Assembly: GCA_019307545.1 (NCBI GenBank) | Contig: JAFDJI010000498.1 | Span: forward strand, 1-5,168 | Length of the DNA: 5,168 nt | Direction of reading: 5' to 3' | Source of the DNA: Deltaproteobacteria bacterium | GTDB lineage: Bacteria; Myxococcota_A; UBA796; GCA-2862545 | Part shown: positions 4,854-5,168 of the stretch, piece by piece | Layout: each line of letters opens with the position of its first letter | Numbering within the stretch: the first letter of the stretch is position 1 | Notes under the pieces: model-generated | The model's database searches: none | What the model saw: only the letters and a program-made list of their open reading frames with translations | Told to the model about the DNA's origin: nothing | Program-made: the position numbers and the translations under genes

Positions 4854-5168
4854 TCAGCTCGGGTCGACGACCCGGCCCATGAACAGGATGCTCCCGGTCA
4901 GATCGTCGCGGATGAGGAACAGGAAGGGGTGGTCGGCGTAGAACATGTCTCCGACGGCCGAGTCCTCCATCACCACCGCGGTCGCGGCGGCGGCCTCGGT
5001 GCCCTCCTCGTCGACCTTCACGTAGGCCTCGTGGACGACTTCGGCGATGAACATCCCGGTGTTGGTGATGCCGGAGAAGTCCGCCTGCTCTGAATCGAAG
5101 GCTAGCCCCATTCCCAGTGCCTCCAGCTGGGCCTTGAGCGGGGTGTAGAAGCGCATCTCGAAGCGCGG
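4854..5168 (-). CDS. Serpin (serine protease inhibitor family), C-terminal part
   Basis: The last 104 residues of a serpin are visible, and the frame continues past the right edge: the first four codons in view give PRFE, part of the conserved serpin 'LPRF' strand, so the ATG at 5154-5156 is internal. The core blocks follow: LKAQLEALGMGLAFD (11-25), ADFSGIT (29-35), VVHEAYVKVDEEGTEAAAATA (44-64), and the C-terminal signature FYADHPFLFLI (76-86), which fits the PROSITE serpin pattern, then LFMGRVVDP. The hinge EEGTEAAAATA (54-64) has small residues at P12-P9, as inhibitory serpins need for loop insertion. Counting from P15 Gly56, with the same spacing to the 'PF' motif as alpha-1-antitrypsin, puts P1-P1' at Ser70-Ala71 (codons near 4961), with Asp69 at P2. 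The target protease is unknown. Most bacterial serpins are exported, but the N terminus is not visible here. Confidence 0.96.
   Translation of the reverse strand, partial: PRFEMRFYTPLKAQLEALGMGLAFDSEQADFSGITNTGMFIAEVVHEAYVKVDEEGTEAAAATAVVMEDSAVGDMFYADHPFLFLIRDDLTGSILFMGRVVDPS

Noticed and set aside
4854..5156. Serpin fragment read as a complete 100-residue protein starting at 5156
   Set aside because: The frame continues upstream to the window edge and encodes PRFE, part of the conserved serpin core, so the gene is cut by the window and the methionine is internal.

Overview
This is a GC-rich bacterial chromosomal window. Its gene content (a MoxR/BatD-type large membrane protein, an acyl-CoA synthetase, a Y1/RAYT-like protein, a DUF6544-like protein and a serpin) would suit a Myxococcota-like or other delta-proteobacterial lineage. 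That placement is an inference from gene types and composition, with no marker gene to support it.

Layout from left to right. Positions 1-727 (minus) hold the 5' part of a DUF4175-like membrane protein that runs off the left edge; its start is preceded by a good ribosome binding site, and an 11-base C homopolymer lies inside its first codons. A 257-base divergent intergenic region follows. Positions 985-2586 (plus) hold a complete class I adenylate-forming enzyme, probably an acyl-CoA synthetase. It converges on a minus-strand block: positions 2773-3573 encode a 266-residue Y1-transposase/RAYT-like HUH protein with a C-terminal helix-turn-helix, positions 3937-4737 encode a DUF6544-like protein of unknown function, and positions 4854-5168 encode the C-terminal 104 residues of a serpin cut by the right edge.

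The most unusual part is the setting of the HUH protein, which has a different short tandem repeat on each side. Upstream (3687-3923) is an array of five 44-bp units, each a nested double dyad, joined by 7-bp GAATCCC linkers (51-bp period), with the whole array bounded by an 11-bp inverted repeat. Downstream (2704-2810) are about three copies of a 36-bp repeat, one of which is the last 12 codons of the gene including its stop. This resembles a REP/RAYT arrangement (a domesticated Y1 transposase beside palindromic elements). However, no tyrosine is found where the catalytic one is expected, so the protein may be inactive or use a shifted residue.

The remaining genes look like ordinary unlinked chromosomal genes: the membrane protein and the acyl-CoA synthetase are divergent, and the serpin and DUF6544-like gene are co-directional with a 116-base gap. 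No tRNA, rRNA, CRISPR array or convincing rho-independent terminator with a T-tract was seen.
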